From positions 6,696,001 to 6,760,000 of the forward strand of contig NC_087074.1 of assembly GCF_026151205.1 (NCBI RefSeq): a stretch of DNA of 64,000 nt, given 5' to 3'. Numbering within the stretch: position 1 is the first letter of the stretch; every line of letters starts with the position of its first letter. Source of the DNA: Bolinopsis microptera (taxonomy: Eukaryota > Ctenophora > Tentaculata > Lobata > Bolinopsidae). The notes beneath the pieces are model-generated. The model was not told the DNA's origin. It searched no databases and saw only the letters and a program-made list of their open reading frames with translations. A program made the translations under genes and the position numbers. Positions 12,401 to 27,400 of this stretch are shown in pieces.

Positions 12401-15400
12401 TTCTTTAACTCCCGCTCTACTACGTTCAGAAGGTCTGGGTTTTCAGCTGTTTTCTCTTGCTTTATGTCTTTTAGTGCCTTTTCAGGTTTGTTCCGGCTCA
12501 ACTGTTGAGTAGTTACAACATAATATGAGGTGGTTAGACTGAAATACCACAGATCAGGGTCAGTCGGATCTTCATCTTCGTTTGAATCCTCTGAAGCTGT
12601 GAGCGGGTCAGTGAGTGATTGTAGTTGTCGATGTCTCACGTGATGCCCAAATAAGGTGATGTAGTAACAAACCCCGAGTGTTGCTGCCACCAAAAGCAAC
12701 ATTTTTATCTGAAAGATTATTTTAGAGTGAAAATGAACAAATCGCGAACAAAGCTATAACGTAAATTAAAACAGTTTGGTATCAAGTCCATCGTGAAACA
12801 TGATAGCTTTAGACAATGAATTAAAACGAAAAACAAAAAATGAACATTTCTATCATATGAAATTGCCAGTATGCTGTTCTAGTAATTCAATTTTGCCATG
12901 ACTGAAATTATTATTTCAACGCTGGTCAACAACTTACAATGGACTGTAATTTCCTTCTCATCATAGTCTGGATAATGTCAAAGTTAAAACATCCTGATTC
13001 CTGCAATAATAAAACACTGGATGACACGGAGAAATCAGTTGAAAATATGAACTCTTAAAGTATTCAAAATGAGAGCAAATAATGAAAATAAGGCAAGAAA
13101 CAGCGCAAAACGAAACCAGCGATCACTCATTATTGGTTGTAATTTATACAGTGGACAGGTGATGACTGATGTCTACATGTACACCACTCTACATTCTATA
13201 ATGTACGTGAGACAGCAGTCATCACCTTGCCTTATTTTCATTATTTGCGGCAGTCTTACATTTACAAATAACATCACCATCAAACATCTCTAACTTGAAA
13301 GTAGCTAGCGATGATCATCAAGTAATCGATAATGGTCGAATGTAATGAAAAATATTAATGACATATTATGTAAAGAATATGATTTTAATACTTTCAACAC
13401 TACTTATTGAAAATCTTTTCAAAATAGTACATACATCAATGTAATTGCATGAAAATAACACGGTCAAAAAGTGATTTCTATGTACTATAATGACGGGAAA
13501 CCAGAACGTAGTTCGTGAAAAAATTATACCTACAAAATATGGTCCCTCACAAAACATTTCATACAATCAACACATATAAATGTAAGATATATAGTAATAG
13601 AGATGATTGTGCAATAATAAAATACAGCGTGCATAAAATATCATAATGTTAATAATTTGTTAACTTTTTAATGAAATAGATTATATCATACAATACTTTT
13701 AAAACCCAACCCACAACCCAACCCACCCCTAACCCCTTAAATAGTTTGGATCGGTTATTTTAAATTAGAGAATTGGCATTGGGAGAAATGAGATGCATCT
13801 AATCATTATCAGACAGGTAGAATTCAGCTATATAACAAATAATTTGAGGAAACGATGTGACAGAGTCGATATATTTTAATGTTGCCATGAGGTGGCAAGT
13901 CACCATATATCGCGGTCCGGTAGTTTCATTGCGTCTTGAAAAAAAAAAATATATGAAAGACTTATGGAACTGTCTAGACCTAAACACGGTACACTCTATT
14001 CTCCTTCCAGTTCTTACCTTCCAGACTCCAGTTCCTAGATCACGGTATTCTCCCCTTCAGTTCCTAGATACTGTATAGTGTAATAGTGTATTCCCTTTGA
14101 TCAACAGCTCAACACCACAGTAATGTATATCTACAAACAGATTATTGAATATTTGTAAAGTCACGGTACAGGTATGAATATATAACTGCACACTTCCGTG
14201 TTTTGGTGACCCCTTCAATATACATAATATGTCCCACTAATGACTAAAGGAGTTTATCGGGATGTTGGGCACCAGGATAGAAGCCACACTTCACCCACAC
14301 TTCACCCACACTTCACCCACTTACCCTAACACCAGTCACCTGCACACTTCTAACACACCCGCACTAGTAAGATGTGTTATTGGACACGTTGTGGAAATTT
14401 ACGTGGCAGTATTAATTGTGTACCCTGTATTATGTAACGCTAGTGGACCCTGCTGTATTACAAACCGGATTAGATTTAACTGTTTCTGTTGATCACCAAC
14501 ATGGGACAACCGCCAATAGTGTGAAATCTAACTAATTTCTTTTTTATTTGATTGAATTTCGGATCTGATTTTTACCGCTGATCTTTCATGATCTACATTG
14601 TAATATTAAGAATTAATTCGCGAGTTAAGTAAATCTCAAAAACGTGCCAGATATTGTAAGGATTATCGTTTTTCGTATATGCCACCTGACGCACCTTATA
14701 ATGGGAATGCCGCATGAATGAATTTTAGGAAGAAGAACAAGTCCCCGGGAGCGAGGTGTTTTTTTAAACGTGTTTTTACGTTCGTATTTTCTGAACAATT
14801 TGCCAATCATGCGCCCGTTGTTTCAAGTTTTCTATTCTGCGTGAATTTGGGTTGCCGTTTATTAATAGTTGATATTAACGTAAAGATTTTATTTGTACGC
14901 TTACTTGCAATATCTGAAAGCGACATCTGGAAATTCTTATCTGTCGGTTTAAATCTTCTATCAAGGGAACCTTAACCAATACCTTGTACAGACGTATTGG
15001 TATCTGTACACTGTACACTGTACACTGTACCTACACTGTACACTGAACACTGTACACTGTCTCTGAATCGTAATGTTATTAGTTAATTGGGTCCCTATAT
15101 AAATAAAGCTCTTGTTTTCCTGTAACTCTACCTCATACTTCATAAATTGCATTTTTGTGTCTGTCTTTTCTTTTTTGTGACCGTCCACTGTAAACTGTTC
15201 ACTGTACACTGTCCAGTGCACACATTATGTTCCTGCCCTATTTTTTACATTGACCCTTTTGTAAAAAGGTTATAGTGAAAGGTTACGAATAATATTATTA
15301 TTATATCGAGTCCATAACCCAAGGTTCTAGGAACGCTTCAACTTTATCAAAACTGATGAAAAGGAAGGTCAAGTCCATTGTGAGTTAATTTTCAACCCTT

Positions 15401-18400
15401 AATGATTTCTTAGCTGCTTTTTTAAATTTAAGGGATGCTATAACAACACCATCGTCTAAAGTCTCCAAGAAATCTAACATCTATTTTGACATCTATTTGA
15501 TATTTTCATTTCTGATTGATTTTTTTCAGGTTAAGATACTGGTTTTGGTAGCAGCAACATTTGCAGTTGTAGAATACGGACGAGGACAGCTCGAACTGCT
15601 CAATATCTCATTTACTGAAGATGTAAAGCCAACTGATGTAAAGCCAGCTGATAATCAACAGTGGTTTTTTACTACTTCTGATACATATATCACCAAACAA
15701 TCTTTGGATCAGTCTGCTCCAAAATCAGAGGAGAAACAAAACAGAATTGACGAAGGGAAACCAGTTGAGCACACTAAACAGTCGGATAACTCACCTGATA
15801 TAAACGAATATGAGGTACCATCTCAACACACCTCCGAACTCACTCAAACACTAAGGCAAGTCACTTCTGGACACAAGATAAGGAAGACTTTACATGCTAC
15901 TACTGCAGAACCCTATCTGGAGAATAAAAAGTTATCAGAGTATAATGACCAAAGTGATGGTCTTCATAACTCACCAGCATATCAAGCGTTACAAAAGCGT
16001 TTGGATGTTTTATTCGAGGAGTCGAAGGACATTTTTGATCTTTTACCATATAAATATCTCCCTGATTATAAGAGTTTTTGTTGGTATGATAGCCAGGACG
16101 TATTTCAATGTCTAGCTTCTGTTTATTTAGCGGGAATGCCAAAATGTGGCACCACAGACCTCTTCCAGAAGTTAATGTGGCACCCAGAACTGACTACACA
16201 ATCTCATCATACTGACGGTGGCTCTGAAAAGGAGACCGTCTATTGGACGAGAAAACGTGTAGGGCGACCAGGTAGTTTCATGGCAAACCCGAGGGTTCCG
16301 CCTCCTAAACAACCCTTCAGCGAGTTTCTACACGGCACTGGGGCGGAGAGAGTGAAGAGTTACAAAGATAGGAGAATAGTTGATGGAACTCCTTCTCTCC
16401 TGTGGGATTTGGGAGGGTGGGAAACTAGGTATCCTGGCTTAGACGAACCTCCGTACTCTAATGCAGACTTGATCCATGCTGTTACACCAGATGCTAAAAT
16501 ATTGGCCATACTTAGAAATCCTACTGATAGACTATATTCAGAGTACCTCTATTTCTGGAAAGGATCAAAAATGAGAAACGAGGTTCGAAGCCCTCAGACA
16601 TTTCACATGGATGTTCGCAGAGAAACTAGAAAATTTAATAGATGTCTTGAGAGTAATTCACTCAGAAATTGTTGTTACTCTTCAGGATATAGTCTCAGAC
16701 TGCGGGTTGCTCTTGGTGTTTATATTTGCTACATCAGAGACTTTTTAGAAGTGTTTGGGGATAATTTTCTAGTTGTTACAATGGAAGAATATCATTTGTA
16801 TCCAACAGAAACACTTAATAACATTTTTTATCATATAGGAGTTTCAGAACCTAAATTAGAAGATTTGCATAGTTTTTTAGAGTCTTCTAAAACTTATAAT
16901 GTGAATAGCAATGTTAAGGAAGAAGTTGGTGATATGCTCCCCGAAACCAAAGATTTGTTGGATACGTTTTACGCCCCTTATAACTTTGCTCTTGCCGAGC
17001 TTCTGGCTGATTCAAGGCTTCTCTTCCGTAATTAAAGCTAATTAACCTTCTCTTGGTTGGAAAGCAATCGATTTCTCGCTGATTGTGCATGATTTAGGTA
17101 AACAAAATATTTTGTATCTCTACTATCTCGTATTATTTAGCTTATGACAAGTAAAGAGATATTTGATATTTAGCTATTTGTTTTAACTTTTAGGGAAAAA
17201 TTAAACTTGAGCGTTGCGGTTGTTTTTAACTATCCTTTTTTTAGAACTTTTATTTGATAATGGTTGGAATTATTGATATTTATTCCGAATCGCATACAAA
17301 TCTTGTGACTTATTTTTACTAATGCAGATTTAACTTGACTTGTGATAATTTATTAGAACACACAACAAAGGTTGACACAGCTGTAAAATAGGACATTGAT
17401 AAGTCTGTCTCGCGAGAATTGGCCGATATGTTATTAAAACGAATGACTGAATGGCAGCTCTTTCATCACATGGGTGGTCGTTGGTCATCCGTCAGGCAGA
17501 CAGACAGAAAGAAACTTTCGAATTATAAGTAAAATTTTGATTTAAACTAAAATTAAAATGTGAGTAAATGTTAACCAACTTAACACAAAATACATTTTAG
17601 TTGTATTGAGTGCACCAATAGAATTAACAAGTATGGATTAAAATCCTCATCTTTCCTCATTAAAAAGGAGCTGTCTATCTAGCAATAACAATGATAACAG
17701 TCATACTAATATAGTATCAAACGAATCTTTGTTCCACAAGGATCAATTATAAAAATGTTTGCGGAGTTTTTTCGAATCGTTTTTATAAAAATATATGTAC
17801 ATACGAGCGTCGAGAATGAACTAAAATCGGCGCGAATAACGAAATGGTCTACTTGATGTATCAAGCTATCGTGTACTGTAGACCCTGTCTCACGTTGTGA
17901 CCTCAACTATTTGCCACGTCTGGAAAATATCCTGCTTAAATTTAAAATAGAGAACGGAGACGCAAAAACGTAAACAGAAAATATTAATATAGACATCTTT
18001 GTTTTATTTGAATGCAGGAGAATTTCCATGTTATTGTCTACCACCATTTTGTGTCCTTCTTTTAAACGTTTATCGTGAGCTTAGGTAGCTTAGGTAACAC
18101 AGAGGTTCTCTAGGAACTAATGTTATTAGTGAAGGAAGTCATTTTCTATCCCAAATGTTGCAGGTATAGCAATCAACCTTGACTAAATGGTCGCCTTTCA
18201 TCCATGAAGTGCGCGCGTTCGTGTCTTTGACGTCATTCGTGGGGACACTGGTGGTCAACAGCCAACCGCAAGAAGATATTAACCAATTGGTCACAATAAT
18301 TGGTATTAACGCCAACTAAACCTAGTAATTGGTCACTATAATTATATTTACAACCACTAAACCCAGTAATTTATACCCCTACAAGGATAGTTCATACCTT

Positions 18401-21400
18401 GAAAGCTAGGTCTATTGCCGCAGTAAAGTTAGCTCTTCCGTATATTTGCACTTTATCTAGGGACTGTTTCAAGTTATCTTTTATTTCTTTTGTTCCTACA
18501 AGAAAATGAATGTATTAGAAATATATTATACAACAAATAGTCGCAAAATCATGATGAAACCACATTTTAAATTGATTTTATAGTATTATATTTATACTTA
18601 TAGGAGCTAATTATCCAGTAATTTTAGCAATTTTTATTACGTACCTTTTTCGAGGGTTGAATTAAAACAATCAGAAGGCATGAAGGGGTCCTTGTTAACC
18701 GCAATTATGTTAAGGAAGTCGTACGATGGTAAGTGGTTAAAGAGAACTTTAACCAGATTCTGAAACAAAATACTTTTACTTATAAAGTATCATAGAACGG
18801 CTACTATACTTTTCTTGGATTATTTTGATCGTTATAGTTATACGTTCGTCAATTCGAGAATTACAATTCATTCAAAGCAGGAGGATTAGGAATGATACTT
18901 ACTTTAGGTTCACAAAGTCCTGTCCCAAAACCTCCTGCCCCAGAGTCTCCTGCCCAAGGACCTTATCTCTAATTCCTACCCTATTCCTAACCCAAACCCC
19001 GAAGCTAAGTGTAACCCCTACCATAACCCTATACAACTGGGACTCGAGGCTCTGAAATGCAATTATCGGTAAGAGCACGACATAACCGTGGTTACCGTGG
19101 TACATACAGGGTGGGCCAAAAGTCAGTGTGCAAACGTTGGGTCTTATACCTCCGCCGTGTTTTATATTTGAGAGCTGTTGCTTTGCAGATGGCATACTGT
19201 ACTTACTGGTTCGAGGATTCCGTCGTCAAAATTTGAAAATTCGAATATTTTAGACCACGCCCATTCAATATTAAAACACCTATATTGTTTTCTCTGAACA
19301 TGCTGAACGCCTACATTTTTCAGAGACGGTAGATTATTAAATGTTGCATATGATCTGAAAACATGAGGCAAAACGTACATTACTGGAGCTGGACGATGGT
19401 AACAATAGTAACGATGGTAACGATGGTAACGATGGTAACGATGGTAACGATGGTAACCCTTACTTTTGCTATGCTCTGCGCAATACCATCCATGCTTCCG
19501 GAAAAGTCGACCAAGAAAAGAACATCTTTCGGCGGTGATATTGCTTCTATGTACCTGTTGGGAGGATATTATTAATTGGTCATTGAACAAAAATTGAGAA
19601 AAACAGTGAAATTTGGGTCGCAGAAAAATGCCCCATTTTCAAAAATGAAATTTTACAGTTTTGACTGAATTTCTCATCCGTAACCAATCAATCAGTTAAA
19701 AATGGATGGCATATGAAATGATTCAGGTGCTGGAAGTTTGATTTATGCCAGAGGAAGCTCACTCCAGAAAGCTTAACAAAACGAAAATTCATATTTTCCA
19801 ATTTCTATCCCATGAAAATCCCAAATGAAAATTTCTAAACACAAATTTGACAGATTTGATGATATTTTTGCCCAGGAACCAATTAGTCAGTTAATTGATG
19901 GTGGTATGAAACCAAATTGAGGTACTAGGAGTCAAAATTCCGAATAAAATTGTAAAATCATATTGTCCCAATTTGGGACAATATGATTTTACAATTTTAT
20001 TCCTGATATTTTTGCCCAGGAACCAATTAGTCAGTTAATTGATGATGGTATGAAACCAAATTGAGGTACTGGGAGTCAAAATTCCGAATAAAATTGTAAA
20101 ATCATATTGTCCCCATCTCTGTCCCATTTTCAGTTTTTGAAGATGAAATTTCCAGGACCCAAATTTTACAGTTTTTATTGCTTTTTTCACCCGCAACCCA
20201 TAAGTAAGTCAACTATAGATGCCAAATGACACGATCGAGGTGCTGAAATTTTGATTTCGGTCGGAGGAAGCCCACAGCAGAAAGCCTAACAAAACGAAAA
20301 GTTGTATTTTCAAAATCCTGTCCCATTTTCAAATATGAAATTTTCTGAACACAAATTTGACAGATTGGATGATATTTTTGCCCAGGAACCAATTAGTCAG
20401 TTAATAGATGATGGTATGAAACCAAATTGAGGTACTAGGAGTCAAAATTCCGAATAAAATTGTAAAATCATATTGTCCCAATCTCTGTCCCATTTTCAGT
20501 TTTTGAAGATGAAATTTCCAGGACCCAAATTTTACAGTTTTTACTGCTTTTTTCACCCGCAACCCATTAGTAAGTCAACTATAGATGCCAAATGACACGA
20601 TCGAGGTGCTGAAATTTTGATTTCGGTCGGAGGAAGCCCACAGCAGAAAGCCTAACAAAACGAAAAGTTGTATTTTCAAAATCCTGTCCCATTTTCAAAT
20701 ATGAAATTTTCTGAACACAAATTTGACAGATTGGATGATATTTTTGCCCAGGAACCAATTAGTCAGTTAATTGATGATGGTATGAAACCAAATTGAGGTA
20801 CTGGGAGTCAAAATTCCGAATAAAATTGTAAAATCATATTGTCCCAATCTCTGTCCCATTTTCAGTTTTTGAAGATGAAATTTCCAGGACCCAAATTTTA
20901 CAGTTTTTACTGCTTTTTTCACCCGCAACCCATTAGTAAGTCAACTATAGATGCCAAATGACTCTATTGAGGTGCTGAAATTTTGATTTCGGTCGGAGGA
21001 AGCCCACAGCAGAAAGCCTAACAAAACGAAAAGTTGTATTTTCAAAATCCTGTCCCATTTTCAAATATGAAATTTTCTGAACACAAATTTGACAGATTGG
21101 ATGATATTTTTGCCCAGGAACCAATTAGTCAGTTAATTGATGATGGTATGAAACCAAATTGAGGTACTGGGAGTCAAAATTCCGAATAAAATTGTAAAAT
21201 CATATTGTCCCAATCTCTGTCCCATTTTCAGTTTTTGAAGATGAAATTTCCAGGACCCAAATTTTACAGTTTTTACTGCTTTTTTCACATGCAACCCATT
21301 AGTAAGTCAACTTTAGATGCCAAATGACACGATCGAGGTGCTGAAATTTTGATTTCGGTCGGAGAAAGCCCACAGCAGAAAGCCTAACAAAACGAAAAGT

Positions 21401-24400
21401 TGTATTTTCAAAATCCTGTCCCATTTTCAAATATGAAATTTTCTGAACACAAATTTGACAGATTGGATGATATTTTTGCCCAGGAACCAATTAGTCAGTT
21501 AATTGATGATGGTATGAAACCAAATTGAGGTACTGGGAGTCAAAATTCCGAATACAATTGTAAAATCATATTGTCCCAATCTCTGTCCCATTTTCAGTTT
21601 TTGAAGATGAAATTTCCAGGACCCAAATTTTACAGTTTTGACTGCTTTTTTCACCCGCAACCCATTAGTAAGTCAACTATAGATGCCAAATGACACGATC
21701 GAAGTGCTGAAATTTTGATTTCGGTCGGAGGAAGCCCACAGCAGAAAGCCTAACAAAACGAAAAGTTGTATTTTCAAAATCCTGTCCCATTTTCAAATAT
21801 GAAATTTTCTGAACACAAATTTGAAATGAAATGAAAATGAAATGAAATAATGTGCTTGTATACCGCCCATATGGTTAGCAACTGACACAAGTGCCAGGTA
21901 CTAACCATGTCAGAGCGGTTCTAAAGGGTGAGGTGAAAATATCCAGCAACAAACAACTAAATCATCTCAAAAACAAATCTATTTAGGAAAATTAAAACTT
22001 TAAATATATCATATAGTAATCATAGGAAGATTTATTGATATATACCACACTACGATTAACAATAAACCACCAGAAAACTCTTCAAAAATAACATAATATA
22101 CTTATAGGAATCAAAAGAAGAATTATTAATATGTTAATACACATGGCACTAAGAAATAAAGATACACCCTACAACAAATCATAAGAACAAAGAAAAAACA
22201 GCACTAATCACATACGGTCATATAAATAATGTTTAAGGGTACCTTTGAAACTGTCTACGTTGCGTAGTGATCGTATCTCCCAGGGAAGTGAGTTCCAAGC
22301 AGTTGGTGCGTAGTTGGTGAATCGACGTTGATCAATCTTACTATTTGTAGTTTTAGGAGTCTTTAGTCTGTAACAATCTCCTTCTACTTTTGATCTTGTA
22401 CTAGCTATTGTCAATGGGTTTTCAATCACTACAAGATTCTGTATGTAGGCCGGTGCAATCCCATGCACAGCTTTATAAGTTAACAGGCAGACTTTAAAGA
22501 AAATCCTTTGGTCAAGAGGAAGGATATGTGCTCTCTTGTAGTAGGGAAGTAGGTCCTCTGATCGGTCTTTGATGTTGTAGATGAACCGTATGGCACCATT
22601 GAGGGTTGATCTTAGCTTGTTTAGTCGTGTCTTTGGTAGGTTCATGTAAAGAGAATTACAGTAGTCGAGCTTTGATATTACAAGCTGTGTTACCATCATG
22701 AGTTTCACTCCTTCATCCAGATAGCGCCCAATCGTCCTTAGATTCATCATTGTCCAGCTGCATTTCTGTTTGACACTATTAATTTGTCTTTCCATGGTAA
22801 GAGACTTATCAAACTTTACCCCAAGACTCTTCCAGCTGTCACCTTTACATTCAGTTGGAGTGATAGTTGTGTTTCCGAACTGAATCGTCACCTCCATTTT
22901 GCAGTCTTTAAGAACTTTTGATTTGCCTAGGACAAGTAGTTCTGTCTTCGACTCATTGAGTTTCATAAAGTTTCCAACCATCCAATGCTTGATTTCCGAG
23001 AGACATCTATTTATCCGATCTTTGACATCTGCAAGTTCGCTTGGGAAGCTTGGATGAAAAGATATGTATAACTGAGAGTCATCCGCATATAGCTGGATGT
23101 CTAGTCCAAATTTGGCAGCAATATTCTGAAGGTCTTTAATGTAGAGTATAAACAAGATGGGCCCTAGTAGGGATCCCTGAGGGACTCCAAAGAGGAGTTC
23201 AAGAAGAGACGAGATAGTATCGCCAATCTTTACACAGAAATATCTGCTCTCAAGGTATGATCTCATCCATTGAAGGGCTTTCCCAGTTACACCATAATGC
23301 TTGAAAAGTTTCTCAAGGAGGATTTCGTGATCAATAGTGTCGAAAGCTGCACTGAGATCCAGGAGTACCACAGCCACGATGTTACCTGCTTGAATCTCCT
23401 TGTTTATGTCGTCAGTCATCCTGACAAGAAGGGTCTCACAGCTGTGCTGTGGGCGGTATCCAGACTGGACAGGGCAGTGAAGGTTGTTTGTGTCCAGATG
23501 GTCATTCAACTGGTTCAGTACAATTCTTTCCAGGAGCTTGGATATAGCAGAAAGGTTCGATACTGGTCTATAGTTACTTAAACTGTCAACATCAGCGTTC
23601 TCTTTCTTAAGGGTTGGCTTAATAACCGCTTTCTTCATTTGAGAAGGAAATGATCCTGTCTTAGTAGACGTGTTTAGGATGTGCAGGAGTACAGGTGTTA
23701 GCTCATCCACACAGCTCTTCAGTAGGAATGAAGGAATGGGATCCAGACAGCAGAACTTGTTACTCATCATTTTAACCAATTTTCTGAGGTCTTCAGCACT
23801 GATAGGGGAAAACGTGTCAAGAGTTGAAACATAATCAGGTTCACCTGAAGGAGCAAGTGTTTCCTCCGGGACATTTTTGGATGCATCCAATTCAATGTCT
23901 TTCCGTATTTTGTTAACTTTCTCAGCAAAGAAGTCTTTGAAATCCTCTGACAGTTTTCCAGGGTCTTGATGTTTGGGGAGATCCTGTGTCTCGTTACCAA
24001 GAAGTCTGTTAAGCTTCTTGTAAAGGGCCTTTGAGTCTCCTGCTGATGCTCGAAGCGACTCTTTGTTATAAGAACATCTCTTCACAAACTCTAAACTAAC
24101 AAATCTATCTCTGAGATCTATGTAGTCTTTCCTGGTACCCTTTCCTTTGCGCCATGCACGTTCGGCTGCTCTCCTCTTTTGACGTAGCAAACTAAGGTCT
24201 AAGTCAAGCCACGGCATGGGTTTCTTCCGAAATTTCTTCTTTATAACAGGACAGTGCTTATCCATGAGTTGAGTAAGGACAGAGTTATACAGTGAAGTCG
24301 CTTCTTCAGCAGTTAAAATTGGATCAATAGTTGACAGGTTGGAATTCCTTAGATCATCCTTAAAAATTTCAATGTCTATGGATTTGAAATTTCTGTAGCT

Positions 24401-27400
24401 CAGAAATTTGCCATTATCATTTTTACTAAGTCGAGTGTCAACATCGAAGAGTACTAGAAAATGGTCTGAGGAAGTTCTTGACTGAACAATGTTAAAATTG
24501 CTGATCTTGTTCTCAAGAGACTGGGTAGAGATCACTAGGTCCAGGGTACCGCCCTGATTATGAGTTGGGACTATTGGAACATGTTGTCGGAGGTTGTACT
24601 GAGCTAGCAAGTCCAGAAACTTCTTTGGATAGTGTTCATCGGGTCTTTCAACATGAAAATTGAAATCCCCAGTCAAGAGAGGGTTTCCTGGCTTTGCACA
24701 CAGTATTTTAAGGTATTCTTCAAACTCCTTTAGGAAGTCACATTCTGTGTACCTTGCTTTCTTTGTGTAGGGGGGTCGGTAGATGTTTACTAGTCTCAGC
24801 AACTCTGATTCAGCACTCAGAAGTGATTCCATCACTTGAAATGACTTAAACTTGGTCACTTTGGTATTAGGCTTCAGTTCAATCGAACTTCTGTAAACCA
24901 TTGCTATACCACCTCCACTGCGGTGTTTTCTAGGATCAGAAAGAATGCTCCAGCCACTATCTTTTATCTCAGTGAGTTTTGCTTTGTCGCCATCTCGAAG
25001 AAATGTTTCTTGCATAAAACAAATGTCACAGTCTGTTTCCCACAAATGTTCTAAAACACCAACAGTCTTGTTTAAAAGAGATCGGACATTGAAAGTTCCA
25101 CATCTCAACTTCTTCCTAGTCTCATCTTTTGGTCCTTGACCCTCTGGCGATAGGCGTTTTTTATCTGCTCCGTGCATCCTGCAGTTCTAGACATGACTCG
25201 TTCTTTTTCTCTTATAAAGAATGGACAAAGATTATCAGCAGCTTTATGCGTCTTTGCAGCATTTTTCTCTGTGGCACTTTTACTATTAAAGCAGTTAGAA
25301 CACTTTATCCGATCAGTCCTATTTTTTATCCTGTTTTCACAGTCTTTAGAAGTATGTGCTCCAGCACAGTAGAAACATGTAGGAGAGGCATCTTTTAGCT
25401 TGCAGTACTGTGACTTTGCCATATGGCCAAATTGCTGGCAGTGGTAACATTGTACTACATGGAGTCGGTCATATACACGATGTCTTTGTAGGCCTAGGTA
25501 TATATAGTCACCACATTTTCTGATGACTTCTCTAGCCTCTATGGGCAGTTGAATGACAGCAAATTTTTCTTTGATATCATAGTAGACTACTTTGACATTA
25601 GCATCCTTCATACCTGTGTTCTTTTCCAATAGTTCATCAAGGATCTTTTCTTTGCTGTCAAAATCAAGGTGAATGTCAGATATTGTTAGTTTGGGATCTA
25701 ACTTCTTTGGTTCTACTGACTTTGAATTGACTTTAACTGACTTACACTTTTTTGTCAGCGCTCTTTCCGCTTCTTTGATGTCCTCTTCAGTAGTAAAACT
25801 CAGCACTGTTGTACCATTACTTACCCGTTCATCTTTAACTCGGACACCTTTAAGAGAGTTCTTCACGTCCTTACGATAAACTTCGGTCCATTCATGGTTA
25901 GTGATAGTAGTCTCTGTATCATCCTCGTTCACTGGTGACTTGGCTATAGTAATCGTGTGCCTTGCTGGCAGGGGCTTCTCTATTGGGAGGTTAGCTTGCA
26001 GGGATTCCGCAGGGGAAATGGCAGCCACTGAAATAGCTTCTTTCAGAAGATTAGGTAGGACTTCACTCAATTGTCTCTTAATTATGTTTTCTAGAGTTTG
26101 GCTGTCCTGTTCCGGAAGGGGGACAAGTGAGGTCTTTGCTAGATCAATAGCTCTGGTTGCAATGATGTATAGTTCTTTACAAACCTTGAAAATATGTTCT
26201 TTGTTGTTGCTGGTGGGTATATCTGTTAAAATCTTTGCTTCGTGGATTGTTTTCTTACCTTGAAAGGACTTTTCGTTGATTAGGTCGAGCTCTTCTTCCA
26301 GTTTCTTCAAGTCATCCATATCTGCTAGGTCCTATACCCAAGATAAGCTGTAAGTTTTTAGAAAAACTTAAACAGCTACAGTAACGTAGATCTGGGTGTG
26401 TATGATAACAACTTAACAATAGAAACCTCAAATTATTTGTTATATAGTAGTGTTGAAAGTATTAAAAACTTAATGAATTATTTATAGATAATGTATTAGA
26501 TTTTATTAATTACTTTGACAGATCGGATTATATTTTTGCCCAGGAACCAATTAGTCAGTTAATTGATGATGGTATGAAACCAAATTGAGGTACTGGGAGT
26601 CAAAATTCCGAATAAAATTGTAAAATCATATTGTCCCAATCTCTGTCCCATTTTCAGTTTTTGAAGATGAAATTTCCAGGACCCAAATTTTACAGTTTTT
26701 ACTGCTTTTTTCACCCGCAACCCATTAGTCAGTCAACTATAGATGCCAAATGACTCAATTGAGGTGCTGAAATTTTGATTTCGGTCATAGGAAGCCCACA
26801 GCAGAAAGCCTAACAAAACGAAAAGTTGTATTTTCAAAATCCTGTCCTATTTTCAAATATGAAATTTTCTGAACACAAATTTGACAGATTGGATGATATT
26901 TTTGCCCAGGAACCAATTAGTCAGTTAATTGATGATGGTATGAAACCAAATTGAGGTACTGGGAGTCAAAATTCTGAATAAAATTGTAAAATCATATTGT
27001 CCCAATCTCTGTCCCATTTTCAGTTTTTGAAGATGAAATTTCCAGGACCCAAATTTTACAGTTTTGACTGCTTTTTTCACCCGCAACCCATTAGTAAGTC
27101 AACTATAGATGCCAAATGACACGATCGAGGTGCTGAAATTTTGATTTCGGTCGGAGGAAGCCCACAGCAGAAAGCCTAACAAAACGAAAAGTTGTATTTT
27201 CCAAATCCTGTCCCATTTTCAAATATGAAATTTTCTGAACACAAATTTGACAGATTGGATGATATTTTTGCCCAGGAACCAATTAGTCAGTTAATTGATG
27301 ATGGTATGAAACCAAATTGAGGTACTGGGAGTCAAAATTCTGAATAAAATTGTAAAATCATATTGTCCCAATCTCTGTCCCATTTTCAGTTTTTGAAGAT

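Larger units (their letters stand above)
21825..26513 (-). mobile_element. LINE retrotransposon (CR1/Jockey-type), near full length
   Basis: About 4.69 kb inserted in the satellite, flanked by TTTGA (21820-21824 and 26514-26518) as a probable 5-bp target-site duplication. The 5' end is at 26513. It has about 190 bp of 5'UTR, ORF1 and ORF2 overlapping by 73 nt in different frames, and a 3' tail of ATTTC-type repeats at the left end. Both frames are open, so it is either young or selected. Confidence 0.93.

Noticed and set aside
19162..19590. 142-codon minus-strand frame as a protein
   Set aside because: It overlaps alpha2-delta exon 6 out of frame and includes the 9-bp repeat (His-Arg-Tyr repeats); only the exon in the proper frame is supported.
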